Source: Sambucus nigra (lineage: Eukaryota > Streptophyta > Magnoliopsida > Dipsacales > Adoxaceae). From it: 64,000 bases of DNA. Both the position numbers and the translations under genes were made by a program. The stretch is taken from assembly GCA_949130495.1 (NCBI GenBank), contig OX422209.1:695809757-695873756 (forward strand). Direction: 5' to 3'. The notes beneath the pieces were generated by a model. The model did no database searches and had not been told where the DNA came from. It worked only from the letters and a program-made list of their open reading frames with translations. Below are positions 44,217-55,797 of this stretch, one piece after another; position 1 is the stretch's first letter; each line of letters opens with the position of its first letter.

Positions 44217-45299
44217 TTAATCATATAATTATTTTTAATTGAGGGTTAGTCTCTAAACGGGTAAAATTAATGGGAACCAAAATCCAAATATTATTTTTTC
44301 TGTTAAGTTTTTCCCCATATCATCTCAAAGCTAAGGCCCTCTTTAGTTGTGAGAAATTATTTTCCATTTTCTACTTTCAATTTTTATAGAAAACTAGAAA
44401 ATGTGTTCATATGGTAAGACATTATTTTCTAAATGTGATTTTTAAAAGTTTGAAAGTCAAAATATGAATTAAAAAAAGTTTGAGATCCAATATGTAACTT
44501 ATAATGAGTCAAATGGTAAAAAAGTAATTAACAGATTTAGGTCATAGAGGCCAAAATGTAACATATAGAAAATATTGGACATGTCTTTATTTCTTAAAAT
44601 TTAGGTGTAAAATTTTATTGGTCAGAATATAATTCCTAAAGATTCAAGGGTCTAAAATATAATTTCACAAGATAAATGAAAGTTTAAAAATGGATAGAAA
44701 ACATGTTCATATAATTTTTTAATTTTGTGAAAAATTATAAAATCAGAAAAATGTTCCAAATTTTGATTTTCGTGTTTTCTCCATGGCAACTAGCATAGCA
44801 CTTGAGCCTTGTCGGATATCCCTCCACTTCTCTCTTTTTCCCCTCATATTTCCCTCAACTTTTAACCTTCCGTGGCATTCAACACCGAAGCTTCAAATTC
44901 TTCAACTTCAATTCTCGCTACCATTTCTGATTGGTTGTTTCTATCTATTAAGGTACACCAATTTTGTTTCCACTTCTCTCTAATTGTTGTTTCACTTGAT
45001 TTTCCTTCCTTATACAGGCTGCCAAAGAGAGAATTAAAGAATTAAACAAATTCTTGGTGGGATGGTGGAGCATTTAATGGGGCTACTGATGGTGGAACTC
45101 TTAATTGAGCATTAGAGAAAATCGAGCATTAGAGAACATGGGGCTACCACTTTTAGTGGATGCCACGTTCAATAGTGAGTCGGATTTCAATAATCTCAAT
45201 CTCCACCTTGGAAAACCATGCCTACCGGAATGTGACTGCTCCAACTGATCCTTGGATAATAATCGGTAACTGCTTGAGGACTATCTCAATATCCATCAA
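44217..45299 (+). other. AT-rich region with a possible gene-fragment remnant
   Basis: The first half is AT-rich with no feature. At 44783 an ATG opens MATSIALEPCRISLHFS, Ser/Phe/Leu-rich like a plastid transit peptide. The frame runs to a possible splice donor (AAG/GTACACC near 44950), and after an acceptor-like ACAG at about 45017 comes GCTGCCAAAGAGAGAATTAA (AAKERIKEL). Two short exon-like pieces and an intron of fair sequence, but the frame soon ends. It could be a captured or broken host gene; I cannot name it. Confidence 0.25.
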
Positions 45300-45478
45300 C
45301 CATATCGCCTCTTTCGATGCTTTTGTGAGTGCCATATACTTTGTCTTTGTAGTAGACAAAACACTCATTACTTGTAGCATAGATCTCCAAGTCACTGGTC
45401 CACTAGTGATAGTAAATACATAACATATGGTTGATCTTCATTTATTGAAATTACCTGCATAGTCCGAGTCTACGAACT
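45300..45478 (-). pseudogene. Copia RNase H fragment (3' part of split element)
   Basis: On the minus strand it reads KFVDSDYAGNFNK, then a stop, then RSTICYVFTITSGPVTWRS and STTKTKYMALTKASKEAIWL, which are RNase H motifs at the end of Copia pol. In working elements this ends with AEYMAL; here an Ala-Glu pair is Thr-Lys. It belongs to the Copia remnant that continues at 55798, separated by insertion of element B. After EAIWL the similarity stops. Confidence 0.75.
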
Positions 45479-46863
45479 TGTTTAGGCACATATTCTTCAC
45501 ATTTATCCCCTTAATTTCAGTATTTTTATGATCCCGTGCAGTGTAAGTAGCTTGGATTTGTCTCAAATGTATTCTACCAACCTTTTTTGGCAAGTATTTC
45601 TTGTTTTGTGTATTTCTCATGTGTTTTACAGGTATTTCACGCAAGTTAGTGCGAAGGAGAACGCAAAACAGTGAAAGAAACCTAGAAATGGAGAGTTGAA
45701 GGGAATTTTCGTAATTTTTCAGCCTTAGTCTGGAGGTGGGGCCAACTAGAAAGTTTAAGAGCTCTAAATTACAAGAATACTGGAAAAAACGGCACCTCAA
45801 TCCGAGCTACGGTGAAGAAGTTACGATGTTTTGAAGTTGCGGGATAATGAAGAGTCTAGATGTGCGGATTTCTGACATTAATTATGCATTTAATGCAGTG
45901 CAACTCTTGGAAAACTTGTTCCACGAGCACTATTGGTTGTCAATTTCGAGATTTTGTGCTATAAAAGCCCATGACCTACATCATTTGAGAGGAGGCTAGA
46001 GAGAGGCTAGGGTTAGAAATTTTAGAGAGAGTTTTTAGATCAGATTTTTAGATCAAATTTCCATTTCCTTCAAGATTTGCATGAACCCTAGTTGTATTCT
46101 GAATCTCAATTCCGTTTTTGTGCTGAATTCAAGTAATATCATTCTATTCTCTTTTGTTTAATTTCTGCAAATTTCTTACAATGTTCTGCAATTTCATAGT
46201 TTCATATGTGAATTTATTTTTCAACCAAATCATGAGTAGCTAATTTCTCAAGGGTTGGGGTACATGAACTCAATCCTAATACAAATTATTCGTATGGAAA
46301 ATTAGAAAATAAATGAAAATGTTGGTTGAATCGTGAATGAAAATCATATATGCATTGTCATATCTTTTAATCTCTCTTGCCCTAGGTACTTGGGATGTTT
46401 AAGAATGCTTTGTATGTATAATTTGTCGTTCACCGCCTTATATTGATCTTTGATTTCATATGATGCGGTCTTGAATCTTATATATGTAATGCTTAGTGAT
46501 GATAAGGACTGGATTTAATCAAGAATTTTGATTTATAATTTTAATATTCTAAAGAATAATTTGTTAAGGATTGAGGGATTGTACCCTACCCTAATTTTCT
46601 CTAAATTGTTAAACCCAAATTTTGCTGTTAATTTCCAATTGTTTTTCATAAGTAAATTTTTAGAAATTTTCCCAAAAAAATCAATCATCTTTTTATTTCT
46701 TTCAAGAAATCATTTCAAGGTTTGGTAATTTTTCTTGTTATTGTTTGGCAATTTTGATCCCTGTGGAGACGATCCCTACTTACCGGGTTATTACTTGAGC
46801 GACAAGGCTTGCACTTGAGCCTAGATAAATACGCACTTTTGAGACAAATATTAAGTCGCGTCA
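45479..46863 (+). repeat. 5' LTR of element B
   Basis: Starts TGTTTAGGCACATATTC and ends AGTCGCGTCA. Retains a 26-bp stretch near 46000-46030 missing from the 3' LTR. U5 shares GCTTGCACTTGAGCCTAGA with family A. Confidence 0.95.
45960..45967 (+). promoter_or_regulatory. TATA box in the 5' LTR of element B
   Basis: TATAAAAG, followed by CCCATGACC and a purine-rich stretch; the only canonical TATA element in this LTR. Same sequence at 54920-54927 in the 3' LTR. Confidence 0.6.
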
Positions 46864-46869
46864 AGTTTT

Positions 46870-46887
46870 TGGCGCCGTTGCCGGGGA
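46870..46887 (+). other. Primer-binding site (tRNA-Asp), element B
   Basis: TGGCGCCGTTGCCGGGGA, a full 18-base complement of the tRNA-Asp 3' end, six bases after the LTR. Confidence 0.95.
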
Positions 46888-46979
46888 TCCAAAATTGTTA
46901 AATTTCCAAGAAAGTTATTGTTATCTACAAGTGGTTTCATAAAAAAAAAAAAAAATCATTTTTTCTCTTGTGATCTTAT

Positions 46980-49900
46980 ATGCAGAATTCATCTCCCACC
47001 CAAATTCACGAAAATCCTATTGCCGAAGCCGGATCTGAAAATTCTGAGTCTTTGCCGTTTTGGGTTCCACCTCCTTCCCCTAATAATTCCATCACAAGTC
47101 GTTCGTTGAGTCAAACCTTGAGTGAGAATTCTGAACCTTTTGGTAGCAATATGTCGGATCATGGTAGTGTCGGTGTTGGTGCTGGAGAGGATGATGTACC
47201 ATATCAACCCATGAAAGATCTTTTGTTTCCGGAGAGAACTGCTAACCCTGGTTGCATTTTATTCCCGTATAATGCCGGTCAGTTCCACTTTCGGAATGGA
47301 ATGATCCAAATTCTTCCTACATTTCATGGGATGGATTCGGAAAAACCATATCTCCATATTAGAGAGTTTGAAGATACGTGTGAAACATTTGGAGACCAAA
47401 CTTGTCCACAAGAAGTAATCCGGTTAAAGCTCTTTCCTTTTTCCTTAAAGGATAAAGCGAAAACTTGGTTATGGACCCTGCCCCCAAATTCTGTTTTATC
47501 ATGGAGAGATATGCAAAACAAGTTTATCTCAAAAAAATTTCCACAACACAAAACCAATTCTGTTAAAACCCAAATTCAAGCTTTTCGTCAAAATGAGAAT
47601 GAGGCTTTTGATAAGTGTTGGGAGAGATACCAGGAGTTAGTTAATGCGTGCCCCCATCATGGTTTTGAAACTCATCATCTGATTTCATTTTTCCATCAAG
47701 GCCTTACTGTAGCGTCTAAACAACTTGTTCAAACCATGTGTGAGAGACCTTTTTGGGAGTTAAGTACGAGCGATGCTGAGGCTCATTTGAAATATGTGGC
47801 GGAAACTACCCAAGCATGGGATACTTCTGATCCAAATAGTCAAAATAGAAATGGACAAGTGTCCAACTTGCCTGCTGCGTCCGGTATTTATCACGTGGAC
47901 AAGGACACTTTGTTGGATTTAAAACTTGATCAAATGGAAAAGAACTTTAGAGAAATGCTAGATATGCGATTGAGAGATGTGTCTGGACCCGTAAAAACCG
48001 GGATGGAGAAGGTATGTTCCATTTGTAATGCAGGCCATTCTACCGAAGGATGTCCTACCATACCTGCATACAAGGCCATGTACACTGAATAGGTTGATGC
48101 AATAGGAGGTTTTCGAGGGAATTATAATGCTCAGCAAGGGAATGCATATAATCAATCGTGGAGGAATCCCGGGTTTAATTATGGACAACCCCAAGGTGGG
48201 ATGGTTCCTAACCCACAGCTGACTCTACCACAACCCCCTCAATTTCAGCAAGTGGCAAACCCTATGCAAGTACCACCTCATGGTCCTTATGTACCTCCAC
48301 CTAGGAGATCTCATGAGGATAATTTCAATCAATTCATCCAAGCCCAAAAAGAAAGAGATGCCAAATTTGAGCGAATGTTCGCTGAAATGCATACTAACAT
48401 CTCTAGGTTGCAGTCTGTGGTGAATACTCAAGAGAAGGGTAAACTTCCAGCCCAAGGCCAAAGACCACCTCTTCAAGGTCAAACCACGGTTTGCTCCACA
48501 TCATCAGAATTGCAAGAACAATGTCAAGCTATTACTACTCTTCGTAGTGGCCGCGTAATTGATCTAGCACCTAAATTACCAAAGGTGAATGATGATGGAG
48601 TCGAACCCGAGATTGTGAAGGAATCTGAAATTTCGGAGTCTGAAGAACCTTCCTTAGAAAAGGAATTGAAAGATGCGGAGGTTAAGCCTGATATTGAAGT
48701 CAAGTCGCCTACTGCTGCTCCATTTCCTCAACGCTTAGAGTCACCCCAAAAAGGTGCTTCGCGTATCGAGGTGATGGATGTGTTGAAGCAAGTAAAATTG
48801 AACTTGCCGTTCCTTGATGCTATTCAACAAATTCCAGCATATGCGAAGGTTATTAAAGATCTTTTGACTGTCAAGAGACGTCTTAAGGTGAAGAAAAATG
48901 TTTTCTTGGCACAAAATGTGAGCTCAGTTCTTCTCAATGATCTTCCACCAAAATTCAAAGATCCAGGTTCACCTACCATTTCATGTATCATTGGAGAAAT
49001 GAGAGTGGAAAGAGCGTTGCTTGATTTAGGTGCGAGTGTAAACATCCTCCCATACTCCATCTATAAGAAGCTTGATTTAGGTGATTTAAAACCTACCCGA
49101 ATCACTCTACATTTAGCGGATAGGACAGTCAAAGTGCCTCGTGGGATTGTAGAAGACGTAATTGTTCAAGTGGATACGTTCTAGTTCCCCATTGATTTTG
49201 TTATTTGGGACACCGAGCCTGTTCCCCATACGAGAAATCATGTTCCAATTATATTGGGCCGATCGTTCTTAGCTACCGCTAATGCTTTGATCAATACACG
49301 GAATGGCCAAATGCAACTCACTTTTGGAAACATGACTCTCGAGAAAAATATTTTCAATGTCGCTAACCAAATGGGTGATGAGGATGAGATTCTTGATATG
49401 GATCTTATTGAAGAAGTGGTGGATGAAAATATTGAAAAAATCATAGGAGGAGATGCTCTGAAAGTGTGCTTAGGGCAAAGTGATGCTCAAATGAGTGATT
49501 ATACTGAGTTTGGGAGAGAGGTGGAAGAGTTAAAAATGTGGTTACATGAGGAAGAGAGTTTTGAGAGTTTAAGAGCGGTTGACTGGATTTCTAGGTATGA
49601 AGAATTGCCTCCGAGGGAGACACCCTTGGTCCCCTCTGAACATAGATTTCCTAGTCTTGAGTTGAAGAAACTACCTTCTCATGTCAAATATGCCTTTTTA
49701 GGTGAGAATGATACATTTCCTGTTGTTGTGTCTTCCCATCTAGAAAAAGGGCAAGAAGGTATGTTGTTAGATGTGTTGAGAAAGCATAGAAGTGCTTTTG
49801 GATGGACCATAGCAGATTTGAAGGGTATAAGTCCTTTGATTTGTACCCATAAAATCCATCTCGAGGAAGAAGTGAAGCCATCTCGTGAGATGCAAAGGCG

Positions 49901-52556
49901 GTTAAATCCAACAATGAAAGATGTTGTAAGAGCGGAAATAATCAAATTGCTAGATGCTGGAATTATATATCCCATTTCGGATAGTAAATGGGTGAGCCCA
50001 ATTCAGGTCGTTCCAAAGAAATCAGGGATGACTGTGGTTGAAAATGCTAAGGGAGAATTAATACCTCAACGCACCACCACCGGGTGGCGTGTTTGCATTG
50101 ACTACCGAAAGCTCAATGCCGGAACTCGAAAGGATCATTTTCCCTTACCATTTATCGATCAAGTTATTGAACGAGTAGCGGGCCATCCTTATTATTGTTT
50201 TCTAGATGGGTATTCCGGTTATAATTAGATTGAGGTGGATGTTCTTGATCAAGAAAAGACGACTTTTACATGTCCATTTGGTACGTTTGCCTATAAACGT
50301 ATGCCATTTGGGTTATGTAATGCGCCGGCTACTTTTTAGAGGTGCATGTTAAGTCTCTTTAGCGACATGATTGAAAAAGGTCTTGAGGTGTTCATGGACG
50401 ATTTCAGCGTTTTCGGCTCATCTTTTGACCATTGTTTAGCTAATCTTGAGAGAGTTCTATTCCGATGTGTGGAAAAAGACTTAGTCCTCAATTGGGAAAA
50501 ATGCCATTTCATGGTTACCGAGGGTGTAGTCTTGGGCCACATAGTCTCATCTAGGGGAATTGAAGTTGATCGAGCAAAAATTGAAGTAATAGCTGAGCTA
50601 CCCCCGCCAAAATCACTTAAAGATGTGAGGTCCTTTCTAGGCCATGCTGGATTTTATAGGAGGTTTATCAAAGACTTTAGCGCCATCGCTAGACCTTTGA
50701 GTAATCTTCTCATGAAGGACACTCCATTTGAGTGGAGTAAAGCATGTCAAGAAGCATTTTATAAACTCAAAAGCATGCTTATTTCTGCACCTATCATGCA
50801 AGCTCCGGATTGGTCGCTTCCCTTTGAGCTTATGTGTGATGCAAGTGATTTCGCGATTGGGGCTGTTCTTGGACAGAGGAAAGACAAGAAAGCTCATGTT
50901 ATTTACTATGCTAGCCGAACATTATCTGGCCCTCAGCTTAATTACTCTACTACAGAGAAAGAGTTGCTAGCTGTCGTTTTTGCTCTCGACAAATTTCGCT
51001 CTTACGTTGTTGGGTCGCCTATCCTTTGTTTCACTGATCATTCGACATTGAAATATCTCTTGAGCAAGAAAGATGCCAAACCTCGTTTAATCAGGTGGAT
51101 CCTACTCCTACAAGAGTTTAATCTCTCGATTCAAGATAAGAAAGGAGTAGAAAACGTCGTTGATGACCATTTGTCACGACTCTCGTCCGACGTACCTATT
51201 GATCCCATTCCCATAGACGAGTATTTTCCGGATGAGAATCTATTTGCTACCTCTTCTCTCCCTTGGTTTGCGGATATTGTTAATTACCTTGTCACCGGAG
51301 TTGTTCCCTCTAGTTGGAATCCGCAAGAGAGAAGGAGGTTCATTACTTGGTCACGCATGTTCTTTTATGATGATCCATACTTCTTTAAGTATTGTGCTGA
51401 CCAAATTATCCGGAGATGTGTACCCGATGAGGAAATCCAAGGGGTGATTCGATTCTGTCATTCGGAAGCATGTGGCGGTCATTTTTCTAAAAGTAAAACT
51501 GCTGTGAAAATCCTTCAAAGTGGTCTTTATTGGCCCACAATCTTCCGGGATGTGAATGATTTTTGTAAGACTTGCGATAGATGCCAAAGAATGGGAGCTA
51601 TTACTCGCCGTGATATAATGCCATTATCCCCTATTTTAGTCTTGGAGTTGTTTGATTGTTGGGGAATTGACTTCATGGGGCCCTTTCCCCCTTCTTTTGG
51701 TTTTCTATACATTCTCGTCGCTGTAGATTATGTCTCAAAATGGGTAGAGGCTATAGCTACAAGGACGAATGACAGCAAGGTGGTGATCAAATTTATTCAA
51801 GAAAATATACTTTCTCGCTTTGGTATGCCTAAGGCCTTAATTAGTGATAATGGAACTCATTTTTGCAATAGGCCGATGGATAAACTAATGCGAAAGTATG
51901 GAATTGTCCACAAGGTTAGCACCCCCTATCACCCCCAATCGAATGGCCAAGCCGAGCTTGCTAATAGGGAGTTCAAGAATATCTTGGAGAAGACAGTTGA
52001 TCCTAATAGGAAAGACTGGTCTCTTAGGTTGACTGATGCTCTTTGGGCTTATAGAACTGCATACAAGAATCCCCTTGGGATGTCCCCATTTCGATTTGTG
52101 TATGGCAAACCTTGTCATCTTCCGGTTGAAATCGAACACAAAGCGTATTGGGCTATCAAAAGGGTGAACTTCAAAATGGATAAAGCCGGTGAAACACGTA
52201 AACTTCAGTTGAATGAGTTGGAAGAAATGCGCAACGATGCGTATGAAAGTGCCAAAATTTCCAAGGACCGAATGAAACGAGCTCATGACGGAATCATTCG
52301 TAAGAAAGAGTTTCATTTGGGACAGAAAGTACTCCTCTACAACTCGAGGTTGCACTTGTTTCCCGGTAAATTGCGGTCTCGATGGTCTGGTCCTTACATT
52401 GTGAAAGAAGTGTTTCCCCATGGAGCCGTTGAGCTAATGGATGAAAAAGGGGGAACCACTTTTAAAGTCAATGGGCATCGTCTCAAGCCTTATTTGGAAG
52501 CCATGGTTAAAGAAGCCGACACAATCTGGCTGTCGGACCCCATTTATGGGGATTGA
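46980..52556 (+). pseudogene. gag-pol: Gag-pol polyprotein of element B, four TAG breaks
   Basis: One reading frame of 1,858 codons from ATG 46980, about 90 bases after the primer site, to TGA 52554. It is broken only by TAG at 48090, 49182, 50226 and 50337; no frameshift and no other stop. Order: gag capsid domain (about residues 120-250, FSLKDKAKTWLWTLP), zinc knuckle CSICNAGHSTEGC from 346, aspartic protease DLGASVN (Asp682) with LGRSFL. Next come reverse transcriptase (from about 966; catalytic FMDD with Asp at 1140-1141) and RNase H (about 1276-1404; [31 protein letters not shown]). The integrase has an HHCC finger from His1494 and a DD35E core at Asp1564, Asp1623 and Glu1659. Three TAGs stand where related proteins have glutamine and one where family A has tyrosine (DTFYFP). 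The second lies in the protease, the last two flank the RT segment before FMDD. Confidence 0.95.
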
Positions 52557-52604
52557 ATGAACAAAGAGAGGTGAGGTCGTCGCACCCCCGACGCGTATGG
52601 GGTG
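52538..52604 (+). other. Twin C4/G4 hairpins around the stop codon, element B
   Basis: CCCC (52538-52541) with GGGG (52548-52551) around ATTTAT, just before TGA (52554-52556). CACCCC (52583-52588) with GGGGTG (52599-52604) around a 10-base loop, starting 26 bases after the stop, as in family A. Confidence 0.6.
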
Positions 52605-54438
52605 ATTTTTGTTGAATTTTTGAGTCATGTATAAGTGTTATATAGTATCTTGTTGCATTTAGAGTAATTAGTTCAAGTATTGTTATTTTTTTGATATGAT
52701 TGGTTCTAACATGTTTTGTAGATTCAATGGACTCGCACTCATCAGGGATCGCTCCATTTGGGTAATATCTTTCTTTTCCTCTCTTTATGTTGTGTTCTTG
52801 ATTTGCATTGAGGACAATGCAACATTTAAGTTAGGGGGTGTGGGATATTCTTCCCATTTATTGTTTAGATTCATTGATTCGATCACATGTTCTTTCCAAG
52901 TATGTTTTTTTTTTAGAAAAAGAAAAAAAAATTGAAAAATTTTGAAAAAAACCAAAAATATTTTTCTTCAAAATAAATAAAAATTGGAATTTAAATTTTT
53001 CAAAAATGTCACCTTTATTCTATTTATAGTCTCAAATTGTTAACAATCCTAATGCACTAAGCCAAAATTGACCGAAGATGGAAATTGAAAGAAAATTGAC
53101 GACTTAACGAATAACTGTGGAGATTAGTCCAACCCGGTGAGATTTCGAGCCTATCAATTTTTTATGAGTTTTTAAATCAATCCGAGTTTATGATTAACTC
53201 AAAGTTCTTTTCAGCGTTTTAATAAGTCGTTGATGATCTCAATCCTTTTTTTTTGATCGGTTATGGAAAATGTGTGAAATGTTGTCTCGAAATTCGTGCT
53301 AAATATATCTCTAAACTTAATTAATCTCGAGATGCATATGGTAATGTGATTAGCGATTTGGACAATGAAGTAGGCCCTCGTTTGTTACCCAAAAATATTA
53401 GCCATAAAAAGTTGTGAAAAATAAAATTATCCTTTTGCAACCCAATTTGAGCCTAATAAAAAATTTATCCTTTCGTTTGATAACCCGAAAAACCCAAATA
53501 GCCCGGAATTGTGAAAATTGAGAAAATTCATCAAATAAAGTCCAAATTGTGCAATAAAAAGGGGCAAGAAGAAAAAAAAATAGAAATGCTCAACAAAAAA
53601 GAAAAATAGCAAGAAAAAAAAAAGAAAAAGAAGAAAAAAAAAAGAGAAAGAGAAAAATGAGCAAATGCCCGAAAATGCACAAATGGACGTCATAAGGACA
53701 TTTTCCAATTTCGAACATTCCATCCATTCCCATTTTTACCCTTTACACCTTTTAACCCAAAAAGTCCTAACTGAGTCCGAATTGCGAAATTAATTACTGC
53801 GTGGAGAGCTAAGACATGAAAAGATAATATGAGAGATTAAAATGGTGTGAATTAGAGGTGATGTTCCCATTTCCTAATAACCGTAATCCGATGATGAGAT
53901 CTTTTCACCATAAATTTCCTTCTTTTCAATTTTGTATGCATGAATTTGTGTCCATTATATTTACTCTTTATATCATGCATACGGAGAGAAAATAGCCACA
54001 ATCCGAGTGATTCGTTTGTGAGTGCACCCGTAAGAATTTGAATCAAAACGAATTTTCGAAAAGTAACGTAATGCTCAATCGGTGGAAGTTTGAGGTTTAA
54101 TTTTTGGCTTTGCACACACACACTATGATTTGAGACATTTGAATATGAATTTATGGTGATTATTTTTCAAAAAGTTTAAATTGTACAATTTTTAAGTATT
54201 TTGATATTTATTTGAGTCAATAAAGAATTTTGTGGGTAAATTCACTGCAAACCCTCACGAGACAAAACTCGTCCTACTAGGGTAACCTAGGGGTTTAAAG
54301 GCTTGTTGCATACGCTAAATGCAATCGCGTGCCTGCGAAAGTGGAATTTTATTTTAATAAAGGAATTTTCAAGAGTAGAATTTTGGTTAGTATTCATATA
54401 CATTGCTCGGGACGCGCAAAGTTCTAAGTTAGGGGGTG
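52557..54438 (+). other. 3' untranslated module of element B
   Basis: 1.88 kb without a sense-strand gene. GAGGACAATGC and the internal polypurine tract (52828-52838) come first. An A-rich part (about 53560-53660) follows, then a stretch shared with family A (GAGCTAAGACA, AAAAGATAATA), the conserved hairpin segment (54225-54344) and the terminal tract (54426-54436). Related to the family-A and A' modules along most of its length, unlike the LTRs. Confidence 0.7.
54225..54344 (+). other. Conserved hairpin segment before the 3' LTR, element B
   Basis: CTAGG-GTAA-CCTAG at 54277-54290; TTGCAT (54306-54311) with ATGCAA (54319-54324) around ACGCTAA; ACGAG-ACAAAA-CTCGT upstream. Matches family A closely although the adjoining LTR is different. 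Confidence 0.7.
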
Positions 54439-55797
54439 TGTTTAGGCACATATTCTTCACATTTATCCCCTTAATTTCAGTATTTTTATGATCCCGTGCA
54501 GTGTAAGTAGCTTGGATTTGTCTCAAATGTATTCTACTAACCTTTTTTGGCAAGTATTTCTTGTTTTGTGTATTTCTCATGTGTTTTACAGGTATTTCAC
54601 GCAAGTTAGTGCGAAGGAGAACGCAAAACAGTGAAAGAAACCTAGAAATGGAGAGTTGAAGGGAATTTTCGTAATTTTTCAGCCTTAGTCTGGAGGTGGG
54701 GCCAACTAGAAAGTTTAAGAGCTCTAAATTACAAGAATACTGGAAAAAACGGCACCTCAATCCGAGCTACGGTGAAGACGTTACGATGTTTTGAAGTTGC
54801 GGGATAATGAAGAGTCTAGATGTGCGGATTTCTGACATTAATTATGCATTTAATGCAGTGCAACTCTTGGAAAACTTGTTCCACAAGCACTATTGGTTGT
54901 CAATTTCGAGATTTTGTGCTATAAAAGCCCATGACCTACATCATTTGAGAGGAGGCTAGAGAGAGTTTTTAGATCAGATTTTTAGATCAAATTTCCATTT
55001 CCTTCAAGATTTGCATGAACCCTAGTTGTATTCTGAATCTCAATTCCGTTTTTGTGCTGAATTCAAGTAATATCATTCTATTCTCTTTTGTTTAATTTCT
55101 GCAAATTTCTTACAATGTTCTGCAATTTCATAGTTTCATATGTGAATTTATTTTTCAACCAAATCATGAGTAGCTAATTTCTCAAGGGTTGGGGTACATG
55201 AACTCAATCCTAATACAAATTATTCGTATGGAAAATTAGAAAATAAATGAAAATGTTGGTTGAATCGTGAATGAAAATCATATATGCATTGTCATATCTT
55301 TTAATCTCTCTTGCCCTAGGTACTTGGGATGTTTAAGAATGCTTTGTATGTATAATTTGTCGTTCACCGCCTTATATTGATCTTTGATTTCATATGATGC
55401 GGTCTTGAATCTCATATATGTAATGCTTAGTGATGATAAGGACTGGATTTAATCAAGAATTTTGATTTATAATTTTAATATTCTAAAGAATAATTTGGTA
55501 AGGATTGAGGGATTGTACCCTACCCTAATTTTCTCTAAATTGTTAAACCCAAATTTTGCTGTTAATTTCCAATTGTTTTTCATAAGTAAATTTTTAGAAA
55601 TTTTCCCAAAAAAATCAATCATCTTTTTATTTCTTTCAAGAAATCATTTCAAGGTTTGGTAATTTTTCTTGTTATTGTTTGGCAATTTTGATCCCTGTGG
55701 AGACGATCCCTACTTACCGGGTTATTACTTGAGCGACAAGGCTTGCACTTGAGCCTAGATAAATACGCACTTTTGAGACAAATATTAAGTCGCGTCA
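54439..55797 (+). repeat. 3' LTR of element B
   Basis: 1,359 bp, TGTTTAGGC start and CGCGTCA end, followed by GAACT. Lacks 26 bp of the 5' LTR near 54965. TATAAAAG at 54920-54927. Confidence 0.95.

Larger units (their letters stand above)
45479..55797 (+). mobile_element. Athila-like element B with full gag-pol
   Basis: 10,319 bp; LTRs 45479-46863 (1,385 bp) and 54439-55797 (1,359 bp). Perfect 5-bp target duplication GAACT (45474-45478 and 55798-55802) inside a minus-strand Copia element. Perfect tRNA-Asp primer site, a single long gag-pol frame, a 1.9-kb 3' untranslated region and a polypurine tract. The LTRs differ by only about five substitutions plus a 26-bp deletion in the 3' LTR between GAGAG repeats, so insertion is recent relative to the other elements. 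It is the only element here with all enzymes, but four TAG codons break the frame. No env-like frame follows pol. Confidence 0.95.

Noticed and set aside
44340..44780. MITE-like unit starting GGCCCTCTTTAGTTGTGAG
   Set aside because: Looks like a hAT-type end but I could not find the matching inverted end or a target duplication.
52557..54438. Env-like gene after pol of element B
   Set aside because: Some Athila elements carry one, but here no sense frame with a signal peptide or membrane span is present in this region.
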